Positions 18,129-27,127 of a stretch of 64,000 nucleotides of DNA are shown piece by piece. The stretch comes from Rhodonellum sp041748555 (GTDB taxonomy: Bacteria; Bacteroidota; Bacteroidia; Cytophagales; Cyclobacteriaceae). Positions within the stretch are counted from its first letter, which is position 1; each line of letters begins with the position of its first letter. The position numbers were made by a program, and so were the translations under genes. The notes under the pieces are model-generated. The model did not search any database. It was given only the letters and a program-made list of their open reading frames with translations, and was not told the DNA's origin. Location of the stretch: contig JBGTDA010000056.1 of the NCBI GenBank assembly GCA_041748555.1, forward strand, positions 17,409 to 81,408, read 5' to 3'.

Positions 18129-18608
18129 TCAATATGCAAATCCGAATCTTTTGTAAATAAAATGCATCAGCCAAGCAGGGCCGATCAACAAAAACTGGAC
18201 ATCCTTTATAAACGAAGGTTTTTTTCCTTCGATCTTGTGGCCGTAAAATTGAAAGATCCAGGATATGGCAAATATAAAAAGACTTACTGCCCAGAGTGGA
18301 ATGGGAGAAACCAGGTGGATCAAATTAGCCAAAGCGAGGCAAATTGCTGAAAACAACAACATTCCTAAAGCCAAAGGCGGCGAAAGCGATACATAATAAA
18401 AGAGGACAAGAATTAAAACAATAGTCGCCCAATTTGCAAAACCTTTTAAAAACGGTAAAAGAGATTGCAATCCGTCGGCGGGTATACTGAAAAGCAGACC
18501 CACGATACTGAAGAAAATTGCAGGAACACATATCCAATGGATGGTTTTGTTGGTTTCATTTTTATGGCTCAACCCATATTCGTATAATAAGGCATCTATT
18601 TTTCGCAT
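18129..18608 (-). CDS. DUF962/Mpo1-like membrane protein
   Basis: This 159-residue protein has four hydrophobic segments and the conserved family pattern: Y-x-x-x-H-x-N-x-x-N near the start (YGLSHKNETN), IHWICVP, then GHKIEGKKPS and a final GPAWLMHF. The family includes yeast Mpo1, an Fe(II)-dependent dioxygenase of 2-hydroxy fatty acids; the conserved histidines are the likely metal ligands. Bacterial members are mostly uncharacterised. It lies alone between the antiporter and the divergent FAD oxidoreductase. The fatty-acid role is inferred from homology. Confidence 0.85.
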   Translation of the reverse strand: MRKIDALLYEYGLSHKNETNKTIHWICVPAIFFSIVGLLFSIPADGLQSLLPFLKGFANWATIVLILVLFYYVSLSPPLALGMLLFSAICLALANLIHLVSPIPLWAVSLFIFAISWIFQFYGHKIEGKKPSFIKDVQFLLIGPAWLMHFIYKRFGFAY

Positions 18609-18693
18609 GGGTTCAGATCTTTAGCTGGTGAAGATTGGATTACGTGCATTAATTTAATAAATAGCCTTGAAATTTCTTTAAAGTAAATAAAGA

Positions 18694-19821
18694 ATGTTAA
18701 GCTACTGGGAAAAGAAAAACTTTATCGCATATGATCTGATTGTTGTTGGAGGAGGAATTGTTGGACTGTCAACAGCCATTCAGTACAAGGAACGATTTCC
18801 CGAAAAAGAAGTGCTTGTTCTTGAAAGAGGAATTTTTCCTTCCGGAGCCAGCTCCCGAAATGCCGGTTTTGCCTGCTTTGGTAGCTTGACAGAAATTATA
18901 GATGACTTGTCCAATATGTCCGAGTCGGATATGCTTTCTTTGGTGGAGCGCCGTTATTCCGGTTTGCTGTCCATTCGGAGAGTCTTTGGAGACAATAGAC
19001 TGGGCTATGAATCGGACAAGGGTTATGAACTCATCACCGACAAGGAACTTCCAGCCCTGGAACAGCTTTCTACAATCAATCAACTGCTGTTGCCTGTTTT
19101 TGGTCAAGAAGTTTTCAGCCTTGTTTCTGCACCCCGATCATTTAGCTTTGGAGCAAAAGTAAAGGAGGTAGTTTGCAATCAGTTTGAAGGAGCATTGGAT
19201 AGCGGAAAATTCCTGAAGGCCCTATGGAAAAAATGCAATGATCTCCAAATTAAAATCATTACAGGAGCAGGTGTACACAACATTATTCCACAGGAAAAAA
19301 AAATATTTGTTATAGATGCAGTGACAGGATCCAATATCGGTTTCGAAGCCGGCCATTTGGCCATATGTACCAATGCTTTTACATCGGATTTATTTCCCGA
19401 AATGGATGTTCGTCCGGGTCGGGGATTGATTTTGATGACTACATCCTTACCACAACCTATTCCATGGAAAGGTGTTTTTCATTATGATAAAGGCTATGTG
19501 TACTTTAGAAATATTGAAAACAAATTATTGATTGGTGGTGGCAGGAATATGGCCAATGAAGCAGAAAAAACAACTGATTTTGGTATCAATAAGGAAATAA
19601 GGGATTACCTTTTGGGTATAATTGAAGAGATAGTTTTTCCGGGGTATTGTCCACAAATAGAAATGGAATGGAGTGGCATAATGGCCTTCGGACCGAATAA
19701 AAAACCCATTATCGAAATGCCTTTTCCAAATGTTGGTGTGGCAGTCAGGCTTGGGGGAATGGGCGTGGCGATAGGTTGGCAGACGGCTCGGGAACTGGTC
19801 AGTCTTTTTGAAGAAGTGTAA
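18694..19821 (+). CDS. FAD-dependent oxidoreductase, DAO family
   Basis: This 375-residue flavoprotein has a Rossmann GxGxxG dinucleotide motif, GGGIVG at residues 19-24, followed by an acidic strand end (VLVLERG). A second FAD contact region appears near the C terminus in RLGGMGVAIGW. It resembles the glycine/D-amino-acid oxidase (DAO) group, which oxidises amines with FAD. The substrate is not evident. The N-terminal MLSYWEKKN precedes the fold. An NhaC antiporter starts 51 bases later on the same strand and may be cotranscribed. Confidence 0.85.
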   Translation: MLSYWEKKNFIAYDLIVVGGGIVGLSTAIQYKERFPEKEVLVLERGIFPSGASSRNAGFACFGSLTEIIDDLSNMSESDMLSLVERRYSGLLSIRRVFGDNRLGYESDKGYELITDKELPALEQLSTINQLLLPVFGQEVFSLVSAPRSFSFGAKVKEVVCNQFEGALDSGKFLKALWKKCNDLQIKIITGAGVHNIIPQEKKIFVIDAVTGSNIGFEAGHLAICTNAFTSDLFPEMDVRPGRGLILMTTSLPQPIPWKGVFHYDKGYVYFRNIENKLLIGGGRNMANEAEKTTDFGINKEIRDYLLGIIEEIVFPGYCPQIEMEWSGIMAFGPNKKPIIEMPFPNVGVAVRLGGMGVAIGWQTARELVSLFEEV

Positions 19822-19872
19822 AATCAGCAAAAATTTTATTAATTTCAGCCATCTAATTTCAAAAAGTATTTA

Positions 19873-21351
19873 ATGATAAAAAATCCTAGAACGCCGGCAT
19901 TAGGAGAAGCCCTTTTCCCCATTCTTTTTTTAATTGTTTTGCTGGTTGTCAATATCTGGGTTTTCGGAACTGATGGATTGTCCGGATCTAATCAGATTGT
20001 ATTATTACTCTCGGCGGCTGTCGCAGGTCTTGTAGCTGTCTATAGATTGAATTTTGATTGGCAAACATTACAGGACGGCATTGTCAAAAGCATCAGTTCT
20101 GCGATGCCAAGTATATTGATTTTATTGCTGATCGGCTCTCTTGCCGGAACCTGGTTGTTGAGTGGTGTGGTACCTGCGATGATTTATTATGGACTTCAAA
20201 TTCTAAATCCGACCATATTCTTACTGGCTGCATGCATCATCAGTGCGGTTGTTTCCGTTGCCACGGGAAGTAGCTGGACCACGGTGGCCACAGTTGGTGT
20301 TGCGCTGTTGGGAATTGGAAAAGCACTGGGATTCAGTGAAGGAATTATTGCCGGAGCAATATTGTCCGGAGCTTATTTTGGGGATAAGATGTCTCCGCTT
20401 TCGGACACGACCAATCTGGCCCCGGCCATGGCGGGAACGGATTTGTTTACCCACATCAGGCATATGGCCAAGACAACAATTCCTTCTATGTTGATAACAT
20501 TGGTGATTTTCGCTGTCATAGGTTTCACTACGGGAGCAGAAGGATCAGTTGATCAGGTGAGGGATATTTCGAATACGATTTCAGAAAAATTCAACATCAA
20601 CGGGTGGTTGTTTGTTGTGCCTGTGTTGGTTTTGGCAATGATCGTGAAGAAAGTCCCGGCGGTTCCGGCTTTATTTGCAGGCGCATTATTGGGTGGAGTA
20701 TTTGCCATTGTCTTCCAACCTCAGATTATCTATACCATCGCCAACGAGGAGGGAGGATATGCGTATAATTCCTTTAAAGCAGTTATGATGGCCCTATATG
20801 GCGAAATCAGTATCATCACCACCAATGAAATTGTCAATGAACTTTTGATTACCAGGGGGATGTCCGGAATGTTGAATACCATCTGGTTGATTATCTGTGC
20901 GATGATTTTTGGAGGAATTATGGAAGAAAGCAGTATGCTCAAGGTGATTGCGCATGCAGTGATCAAAAAAGTCCACACCGTGGGCTCCTTGATAGCATCG
21001 ACTGCCGCCACCTGTGTCTTCTTTAACCTGACTGCCTCGGACCAATATTTGGCAATTCTGGTTCCGGGAAGAATGTATGCGGATATTTACAGAAAAAGAG
21101 GCCTTAAACCCGAAAATCTTAGTAGAACTCTTGAGGACAGTGCCACCGTTACCTCAGTATTGATTCCATGGAATACTTGTGGGGCGACACAGGCTTCAGT
21201 CCTTGGTGTGGCAACACTCGTATATGCACCTTATTGTTTTTTTAATATAATCAGTCCTTTCATGACCATCCTGTTTGGATACCTCAAACTGGGTATCAAC
21301 TTTTATTCGAAAGAAGAGTTGGAGGGGATTAAAAAAGAATTAGTAACATGA
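19873..21351 (+). CDS. nhaC: NhaC-family Na+/H+ antiporter
   Basis: This 492-residue inner-membrane protein has about 11-12 helices. Conserved NhaC-type stretches include ATGSSWTTVATVG and GAYFGDKMSPLSDTTNLAPA, where the D-S-x-N polar residues lie in a membrane loop, and a later IPWNTCGATQ. It should exchange Na+ (or a small organic ion pair) for protons across the cytoplasmic membrane. Its stop overlaps the exonuclease ATG in the sequence ATGA, so the two are translationally coupled. Some members of this superfamily exchange carboxylates instead (malate/lactate), so substrate is open. Confidence 0.88.
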   Translation: MIKNPRTPALGEALFPILFLIVLLVVNIWVFGTDGLSGSNQIVLLLSAAVAGLVAVYRLNFDWQTLQDGIVKSISSAMPSILILLLIGSLAGTWLLSGVVPAMIYYGLQILNPTIFLLAACIISAVVSVATGSSWTTVATVGVALLGIGKALGFSEGIIAGAILSGAYFGDKMSPLSDTTNLAPAMAGTDLFTHIRHMAKTTIPSMLITLVIFAVIGFTTGAEGSVDQVRDISNTISEKFNINGWLFVVPVLVLAMIVKKVPAVPALFAGALLGGVFAIVFQPQIIYTIANEEGGYAYNSFKAVMMALYGEISIITTNEIVNELLITRGMSGMLNTIWLIICAMIFGGIMEESSMLKVIAHAVIKKVHTVGSLIASTAATCVFFNLTASDQYLAILVPGRMYADIYRKRGLKPENLSRTLEDSATVTSVLIPWNTCGATQASVLGVATLVYAPYCFFNIISPFMTILFGYLKLGINFYSKEELEGIKKELVT

Positions 21352-21950
21352 TCGTTAAAAGCATCACAAAAGCAGAAATCAATGAATTGCCTCTAGGTCA
21401 ATTTGAAGGAGAAATAGTTCTCGTGAATTCCAAAGATCAGATTAAAGAAGTCATTGATGAACTCAGAATGCACAAACTTGTTGGGTTCGATACGGAAACA
21501 AAGCCTACTTTTTCCCGGGGGACTCAGCATTATGTGTCCCTTTTGCAATTGTCAACGGACGATATGTCTTTTTTGATCCGGATCAATCATGTAGGTTTAC
21601 CCGGAATCATTCAGGAATTTTTGGAAGAACCAGGTTTCATTAAAGTAGGAGCAGCGGTTCTTGATGATCTCAGGGCCCTCAAAAAGGTAAGTGTGGGTTT
21701 TATGCCTGAGAGTTTCTTTGACCTTAATGATGAGCTTAAGAAGGTGGGTTTTCAAAATGTCGGTGTCAGGAATCTTGCTGCAATGGTCTTGAATATGAGG
21801 ATATCCAAATCCGAACAGGTTTCCAACTGGGAGGCGCCTGAATTGACAGACAAGCAGAAGCTGTATGCTGCAACAGATGCTTGGGTATGTTTACAGATCT
21901 TCAAAAAACTTCAATATCAGGGCTATTTTGATGATTTTTTTAATCGCTGA
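21348..21950 (+). CDS. RNase D-like 3'-5' exonuclease (DEDDy)
   Basis: This 200-residue protein consists of a single DnaQ/RNase D fold. The motifs are Exo I VGFDTET (D48, E50), Exo II near AAVLDDLRAL and Exo III YAATDAW (DEDDy type). These four acidic residues bind two metal ions for 3'-5' hydrolysis of RNA or DNA. The HRDC domains of true RNase D are missing, as in many Bacteroidota homologues. It is coupled to nhaC by ATGA, with no evident functional link. The C terminus overlaps the convergent yigZ gene by 11 bases. Confidence 0.85.
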   Translation: MIVKSITKAEINELPLGQFEGEIVLVNSKDQIKEVIDELRMHKLVGFDTETKPTFSRGTQHYVSLLQLSTDDMSFLIRINHVGLPGIIQEFLEEPGFIKVGAAVLDDLRALKKVSVGFMPESFFDLNDELKKVGFQNVGVRNLAAMVLNMRISKSEQVSNWEAPELTDKQKLYAATDAWVCLQIFKKLQYQGYFDDFFNR

Positions 21951-22539
21951 TAAGAAGCACATTTTCCATTTTATCAATTTTCTCAAGAACTCCCGGTAAA
22001 ATTCCTAACCTAACTTCAACACTGATTTGGCATGAAATATCAAAGGATTGATCAATGATTTCCAGTTCATCTTCTTTGATCATTTTCATGACCTCGTTCA
22101 TGGAAAGATAATCGAATTGAATAACCAGCTTTTTCTTGACGAACGCAATAATGATTTCACTGTTTAGGATTGCTTCCGAAGCAGCGGTTTTGTAGGCTTT
22201 GATAAGGCCCCCAACACCGAGTTTAGTGCCACCAAAATATCGGATGACAACAATCAAAACATTCGTCAGTTCATGGGAACGGATCTGGCCCAGAATCGGA
22301 TCACCCGCAGAATGATTGGGTTCTCCATCATCATTTGTCCTGAAATTAAGCTTATCAATCCCCAACATATAAGCGTAACAATGATGTCTCGCATCATGAT
22401 ATTTCTTTTTTAAAGAATCGAGAACCGGTTTGATGTCCTCCTCATTTTCTACAGGAAAAGCAAAGCCTAAAAATTTGCTTCCTTTTTCTTTATACAATCC
22501 TTCGGATTCTTTTTTTAATGTTAAAAACGTATCCTCCAT
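21940..22539 (-). CDS. YigZ/IMPACT family protein
   Basis: This 199-residue protein has the UPF0029 N-terminal domain: KGSKFLGFAFPV, then DARHHCYAY, DDGEPNHSAGDPILGQI and RYFGGTKLGVGGLIKAY. A DUF1949-like alpha/beta domain follows. The length equals the usual family size. IMPACT homologues regulate Gcn2 in eukaryotes; the bacterial role (nucleic-acid or ribosome binding) is not settled. It is monocistronic and its last codons overlap those of the exonuclease on the other strand. Confidence 0.88.
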   Translation of the reverse strand: MEDTFLTLKKESEGLYKEKGSKFLGFAFPVENEEDIKPVLDSLKKKYHDARHHCYAYMLGIDKLNFRTNDDGEPNHSAGDPILGQIRSHELTNVLIVVIRYFGGTKLGVGGLIKAYKTAASEAILNSEIIIAFVKKKLVIQFDYLSMNEVMKMIKEDELEIIDQSFDISCQISVEVRLGILPGVLEKIDKMENVLLISD

Positions 22540-22758
22540 TTAATATTAAGGTGAATTGAAAGTTTGAGAAGGATTAGATCAATCCTATTTAATTTTCCAA
22601 AATTAATAAAATGAAAAGGAGAGTGGAGGTATTCATTAAATTAGTTCTAATTTTAGGGAAGTTCTATTTTCCCCATGTTAAAAAAAAGTAGTGATCATTT
22701 CTTTATATTGAAATTAAAAAAACAGGGAAGGAAAATTATTCCGCTAAAAAGGCAGTAA

Positions 22759-23691
22759 TTGGAAACTTTTAAAAACAATATTAAGGCGAATCATAGTTTT
22801 CATCTGAAGGACTTCCAAGGTGGAGTTCATGATTATTTTTTGCAGAATTTAAAGCCTGATTTAGCAATTTCTTATCTGCATGGTCAGCTGTTCAAAAAGC
22901 AAGAGCTCAAAGGTCAGATATTTATTGCCATTCATGGGGATTTTCACGGATATTCATTAAAGGAAAGCCCCTTTGGAGGAATCTGGACAGCTTCCAATCT
23001 TTCCTCAGCAGCAATTTCTTTTTTTATCCAATCTTTAAACACTGCTCTTAAAGAAAGAGGAGTCAAATCACTAACAGTAATCCAGCCGCCAAGGGAATAC
23101 TGCAATCAATCCGATCTGATATCCTACCTTTTATTTACTGAAGGTTTCAAATTGATGAAGGTGATGAACCACCAGGTTTTTTGTGGAAAGAAAAAATTAA
23201 GGAACGCAGCAGCTTCCCTGGAATTAAAATATAGTAAAAAGATTAAAAACCTCGGTTTTGAAATCACAACAACCCATATCCAGAGCTTTAATTTCCTTCA
23301 GGATATCATGGAGTGGAATCAAAGCCGTGGCTATAAATCATCCATTACCGAAGACCGGCTGATCAGACAGGTTTCTTCTTTTCCCGATCGGTATTTCGTC
23401 ATTTCTATCTATCAAAAAGAGCGGGCAGTAGCACATGCGCTTGCGGTTAAACTGACCTCGGATAGCCTGTACTACTTCCTGTCCGGGATTAATCCCAAAA
23501 ATCAAAACAGTATCACAGGGGAGTTAATTATGACTTCTTTGATAAAACTTGCTGCTGACCTCAAAGTTGATTTTTTGGATTTTGGAACCTCGGCTCTTGA
23601 AGATGAACCTAACCACAACCTGATGTTTTTCAAATCCAAATCCGCCAATGAATACAGTAATAAATATACCTGGCAGATTCAATACCAATGA
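22759..23691 (+). CDS. FemAB/GNAT-like acyltransferase
   Basis: This 310-residue cytoplasmic protein appears to be a GNAT-fold acyltransferase of the FemAB-like group. The C-terminal half has the usual pattern: SLYYFLSGINP, ELIMTSLIKLAADLKVDFLDFGTS, then FKSKSANEY, which parallels the YRFKxxFG end of Acetyltransf_6 proteins. Acceptor and donor are unknown. The start is odd: TTG at 22759 follows an in-frame TAA directly, and no ATG occurs before residue 130, so TTG must be used or the start lies elsewhere. The stop overlaps the next gene's ATG (ATGA), and that gene is a family 2 glycosyltransferase, which suggests a shared role in glycan or cell-surface modification. Confidence 0.65.
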   Translation: METFKNNIKANHSFHLKDFQGGVHDYFLQNLKPDLAISYLHGQLFKKQELKGQIFIAIHGDFHGYSLKESPFGGIWTASNLSSAAISFFIQSLNTALKERGVKSLTVIQPPREYCNQSDLISYLLFTEGFKLMKVMNHQVFCGKKKLRNAAASLELKYSKKIKNLGFEITTTHIQSFNFLQDIMEWNQSRGYKSSITEDRLIRQVSSFPDRYFVISIYQKERAVAHALAVKLTSDSLYYFLSGINPKNQNSITGELIMTSLIKLAADLKVDFLDFGTSALEDEPNHNLMFFKSKSANEYSNKYTWQIQYQ

Positions 23692-24647
23692 AAAATTATT
23701 TGCCATTAGTTACTATTATTTGCACTTCCTATAATCACGCCGCATTTATAGAGGAAACTCTGGACAGCATCCTAGCCCAAAATTATTCTGTTTTGGAGCT
23801 GATCTTTATTGAAAATGGCAGCATGGATGATTCGGTAAAAGTTTTCCGGAAATGGGTTAACTTAAACCGGCCCAAATTCTCCGTTCATACTTTTTTTCAT
23901 CAGCAGACAGTTCCTTATTGCAGCGCTTTTAATCAGGCATTGTCTAGGAGCAAGGGTGAATATGTGATTGATTTGTCAGGAGATGATCTGCTGGAAGCCG
24001 ATCATATTTACAAATCCGTTCAAAGGTTATTGGAAGACCCCGATGCAGCATTCAGTTTTTCTGATGCGCTGTTGTTTGAGGAAAACGGTGTGGAAAAGTC
24101 CTTTTATAAAAGGGATGAGTTTGGCAAATTACAGGAAATAATTAAAGAAGGTGACCGGTATCTCGACATCGTTCAATCACATTGTATCTGCTCGGCAACC
24201 TTGGTTTTTCGTGCAAATCTACTGAAAGCGGCAGGAGGCTATGATGAAGAACTTACTTATGAAGATTTTGATATCATGGTGAGGTTGGCAAGAATATATC
24301 CTGTTGTGTATTCGGATCATATTGGCATCCGGAAAAGGATACATGAAAAATCTTTTTCCACCGAACAATACAGGCCCTTCAATTCCCGGATGTTGCCTTC
24401 CACACTCCGGATTTGTCAAAAAATCAAAGACATGAATAAAAATCCAAAGGAGAATGCGGCGCTTATGAATAGGATCATGTTCGAAACCAAACATGCATTG
24501 GGTTCAGCTAATTTTGATGTGGCAAAATGCTTCTTGGATCTTGCAGGAAAGGCAGGGGGAAAGGGAATAAAATATACTGCTTTCAACCTTTGGGCATGGA
24601 GTCGCTTAGATCTTTCGTGGCTTTATCTGAAATTTAAAAGAGGGTGA
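23688..24647 (+). CDS. Family 2 glycosyltransferase
   Basis: This 319-residue GT-A glycosyltransferase starts PLVTIICTSYNHAAFIEETLDSIL. The acidic metal/nucleotide-sugar site is DLSGDDLLEADH, and YEDFDIMVRLAR is the acceptor-side ED motif. The C-terminal 60 residues are helical and lack a clear membrane segment. It is coupled by ATGA to the FemAB-like gene. It abuts the convergent M16-like gene with no base between the two stop codons. Donor sugar and acceptor are unknown. Confidence 0.88.
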   Translation: MKNYLPLVTIICTSYNHAAFIEETLDSILAQNYSVLELIFIENGSMDDSVKVFRKWVNLNRPKFSVHTFFHQQTVPYCSAFNQALSRSKGEYVIDLSGDDLLEADHIYKSVQRLLEDPDAAFSFSDALLFEENGVEKSFYKRDEFGKLQEIIKEGDRYLDIVQSHCICSATLVFRANLLKAAGGYDEELTYEDFDIMVRLARIYPVVYSDHIGIRKRIHEKSFSTEQYRPFNSRMLPSTLRICQKIKDMNKNPKENAALMNRIMFETKHALGSANFDVAKCFLDLAGKAGGKGIKYTAFNLWAWSRLDLSWLYLKFKRG

Positions 24648-25919
24648 TTATCCCACAATGACCTCAACCATTGTTTCCCTGTTCAGGTATTTATGCCCGA
24701 CAGCCAAAAGGTCTTCCGCCATGAAGTTTCTGATGAATTTCAACTTATCCTGGTAAAACCCATAATCCAAACCTGCCTGATGTATGGATTTAAATCTTTC
24801 CATCAGATCAAATGCTGAACTGAAATTCGATAAAAAATTTCCAATCATATAGTTCCGGACCACTTCCAGCTCCCCTTCAGGTACGAGTTGGGTCTGGAGC
24901 AGCTCCAGTTCTTTATAAATCTCAACAATCACCTCATCTACATATTGCTTCTGGACATCTGCCATCACTACCCAATAATCACAGTTTCTAAGGCTACCGA
25001 TACTGCTATAAATTCCATAGGTGTGACCCTTTTCCTCCCGGATATTCTTAATCAACCGGCTACCAAAATAACCTCCAAGAATGGTGTTGAATACAGATAA
25101 TGCTAAGTAATCAGGGTGGGTTTTCGGAATAAGATGACATCCGATCCGCAGGCTGCATTGTAAGGATTTTGGTCTTAATTCATGAACCCGTTGCTGCTGC
25201 GTGTTTTTAAAATGGGGAGAGACGGTTTGGACAAATACCGCAGGCAAGCTTTCCAGTTCTTTTTCAATAAGGTCCCGCTCGTCATTATCAAGATTTCCGG
25301 TAACAAATATTTCCGGATTCATCCAGAGGGAATTCGCATAGAACTCAGTTAAATCTTCTCTGCTTATTTCTTCTACATCTTTCTCTGTAGCTATCTGACC
25401 GTATGGATGTTGAGGCCCAAAAAGCTGATTCCTGAACAGGTGGCTGGAACGTACGCCGTTTTGTTCTTTTTGTATGGTAATACTTAGCGTTTTTTGGGAT
25501 TTTCTTTTCAGCAGTTCCTTTTCAGGAAAAACTGCCTCAGTCATTAGCTCCCTAAAAACAGGAAGTACTTTGGCAAAATGTTTTTTGGTGGTCAGCAGTG
25601 ATAAACCGTTGTGCTCAAAATTGGAAACAATTTCCACCTCGCTGGCATAAGTGTCAAAAAAATCATCAAGCTCAGCCGAGGATTTATTTTTTGTACCATC
25701 CATCGTCAAGTGGAGGGTGAAATAGGCAGCCAGTTTTTTTTCTATAATTGATCCGTTTTTCTGCGAATCAGAATTGATTTCCAATTTGATGGCATCTATC
25801 TCAGGGGCGGGTATAAAATACAAAGGGACTCCGTTTTTAAGAGTCCTTTTGGTGGGTTGTTTCAAAGATATATCTTCCGGTATCCGGAATTCCGGGGCTT
25901 TGGAGCGGTCTAAAATCAT
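24648..25919 (-). CDS. M16-family peptidase-like protein without zinc motif
   Basis: This 423-residue protein has the two-domain M16B layout. The zinc motif HxxEH that should lie near residue 70 is replaced by TLHLTMDG (68-75). The C-terminal half keeps the substrate-binding R/Y feature (GGYFGSRL... EEKGHTYGIYSSIG). That is the signature of the non-catalytic partner in heterodimeric M16B peptidases. No zinc-bearing partner is adjacent. No signal peptide is present. It is the last gene of the porU-porV operon, with an ATGA overlap with porV. It may be a partner of a protease encoded elsewhere, or a structural protein. Confidence 0.8.
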   Translation of the reverse strand: MILDRSKAPEFRIPEDISLKQPTKRTLKNGVPLYFIPAPEIDAIKLEINSDSQKNGSIIEKKLAAYFTLHLTMDGTKNKSSAELDDFFDTYASEVEIVSNFEHNGLSLLTTKKHFAKVLPVFRELMTEAVFPEKELLKRKSQKTLSITIQKEQNGVRSSHLFRNQLFGPQHPYGQIATEKDVEEISREDLTEFYANSLWMNPEIFVTGNLDNDERDLIEKELESLPAVFVQTVSPHFKNTQQQRVHELRPKSLQCSLRIGCHLIPKTHPDYLALSVFNTILGGYFGSRLIKNIREEKGHTYGIYSSIGSLRNCDYWVVMADVQKQYVDEVIVEIYKELELLQTQLVPEGELEVVRNYMIGNFLSNFSSAFDLMERFKSIHQAGLDYGFYQDKLKFIRNFMAEDLLAVGHKYLNRETMVEVIVG

Positions 25920-27127
25920 TGATTGGAAATATTGTAAGCCAATGAAAAACGAAGCGTTTCTGCCAGTGGATGGTTTTGTACCTGGGGCACAAGGTAGGAG
26001 AAGTCAAATCCCAGTTTTTTGTAATTGAATCCAACACCCATTGTGAAATATCTTCTTCCGCCTTTGTTGGGGTTTTCATAAAAGTAACCCGTTCTTAAAG
26101 CAAAAACATTATTATAGAGGTATTCGACACCTGCGGAAATCATTACTTCCTGTATTTCTTCACTGAATCCACCGGGAGCATCTGCAAATGATCCGAACAT
26201 ACCGGATATCAGAGGTCTTGTCGGATCTTTGCCCAGTGCAATTTCCAGGTTTCCGTTTTCATCTGTAAACAAGGTGCCATCTTCATTTCTTCGGTATATA
26301 GGAGGAGTTGGAACCAATAATTTATTGAAATCCAGAGCAAGGGTTAGAGAATTAAATTCATCAAAGTTGAAGGTGTAAGCTGTACCCACTCTGAAATTAG
26401 TAGGGATATAATCCAGATCTTCGGCACTGTTGTAAGTGATTTTGGGTCCGATGTTGGTAATCGTTGCACCCAATGACCAATTATCATCCCTGTTTCCTGT
26501 AAAGATCCCTTTGCTATAATATAATCCAACATCTGTTCCCACCGAAATTCCGGGTCTGCTCTCGCTTCCACCCACAGAAGAAATGCTGCCGGAAAGATTT
26601 GAGTGAATGAACCTTGCTGAAATTCCAAGGCCAAGATTTTCGGATAATTTTCTGGAGTAAGTACCCCCTATGGCAATATCTCTGGGAGTGAATTCCCCCA
26701 ATGGATTTCCACGACCATCCGTCAGCTGAATATCTCCCATGTTGAAATATCTGAGGTCCAAACCAAAAGCGGATACCTCATCGATTTTCTTGTAGAAAGT
26801 AAGATAGCTCAGCGACATATCATTGACCAAACGTCCCAGCCAAGGTGAATAGGATAAGGAAAAACCCATATCATCACGTACAAAAGCTAATTTTCCGGCG
26901 TTCCAGTGAGCGGAATTTCCATCGGGAGAGGTGGCCACTCCCGCATCTCCCATTGCAGAATGCCTGCTGTCAGGAGCAAAATTCAGAAACGGTACAGCTG
27001 TTGTGATTACGCGTCTGTTTGGATCCTGACCTGAAATGATTGTAGAATTCTGGGCTACCGCTGGAAAGGATAGTACTATGGATGTTAAAAAAAGTGGTAA
27101 GATGAATTTGTTTTTGAATATTTTCAT
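25916..27127 (-). CDS. porV: Type IX secretion outer-membrane barrel PorV
   Basis: This 403-residue protein has a signal peptide (cut near AVAQ) and a FadL-like 14-strand barrel. The family's conserved start FLNFAPDSRHSAMGDAGVATSPDGN is present (only this much is quoted in parts: FAPDSRHSAMGDAG and SPDGN). PorV accompanies SprA, shuttles cargo from the translocon and passes it to the PorU attachment complex. The C-terminal strands end FSLAYNI. It overlaps porU by 4 bases (ATGA) and the M16-like gene by 4 bases. Assignment is by sequence pattern and by the neighbouring porU. Confidence 0.92.
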   Translation of the reverse strand: MKIFKNKFILPLFLTSIVLSFPAVAQNSTIISGQDPNRRVITTAVPFLNFAPDSRHSAMGDAGVATSPDGNSAHWNAGKLAFVRDDMGFSLSYSPWLGRLVNDMSLSYLTFYKKIDEVSAFGLDLRYFNMGDIQLTDGRGNPLGEFTPRDIAIGGTYSRKLSENLGLGISARFIHSNLSGSISSVGGSESRPGISVGTDVGLYYSKGIFTGNRDDNWSLGATITNIGPKITYNSAEDLDYIPTNFRVGTAYTFNFDEFNSLTLALDFNKLLVPTPPIYRRNEDGTLFTDENGNLEIALGKDPTRPLISGMFGSFADAPGGFSEEIQEVMISAGVEYLYNNVFALRTGYFYENPNKGGRRYFTMGVGFNYKKLGFDFSYLVPQVQNHPLAETLRFSLAYNISNQ

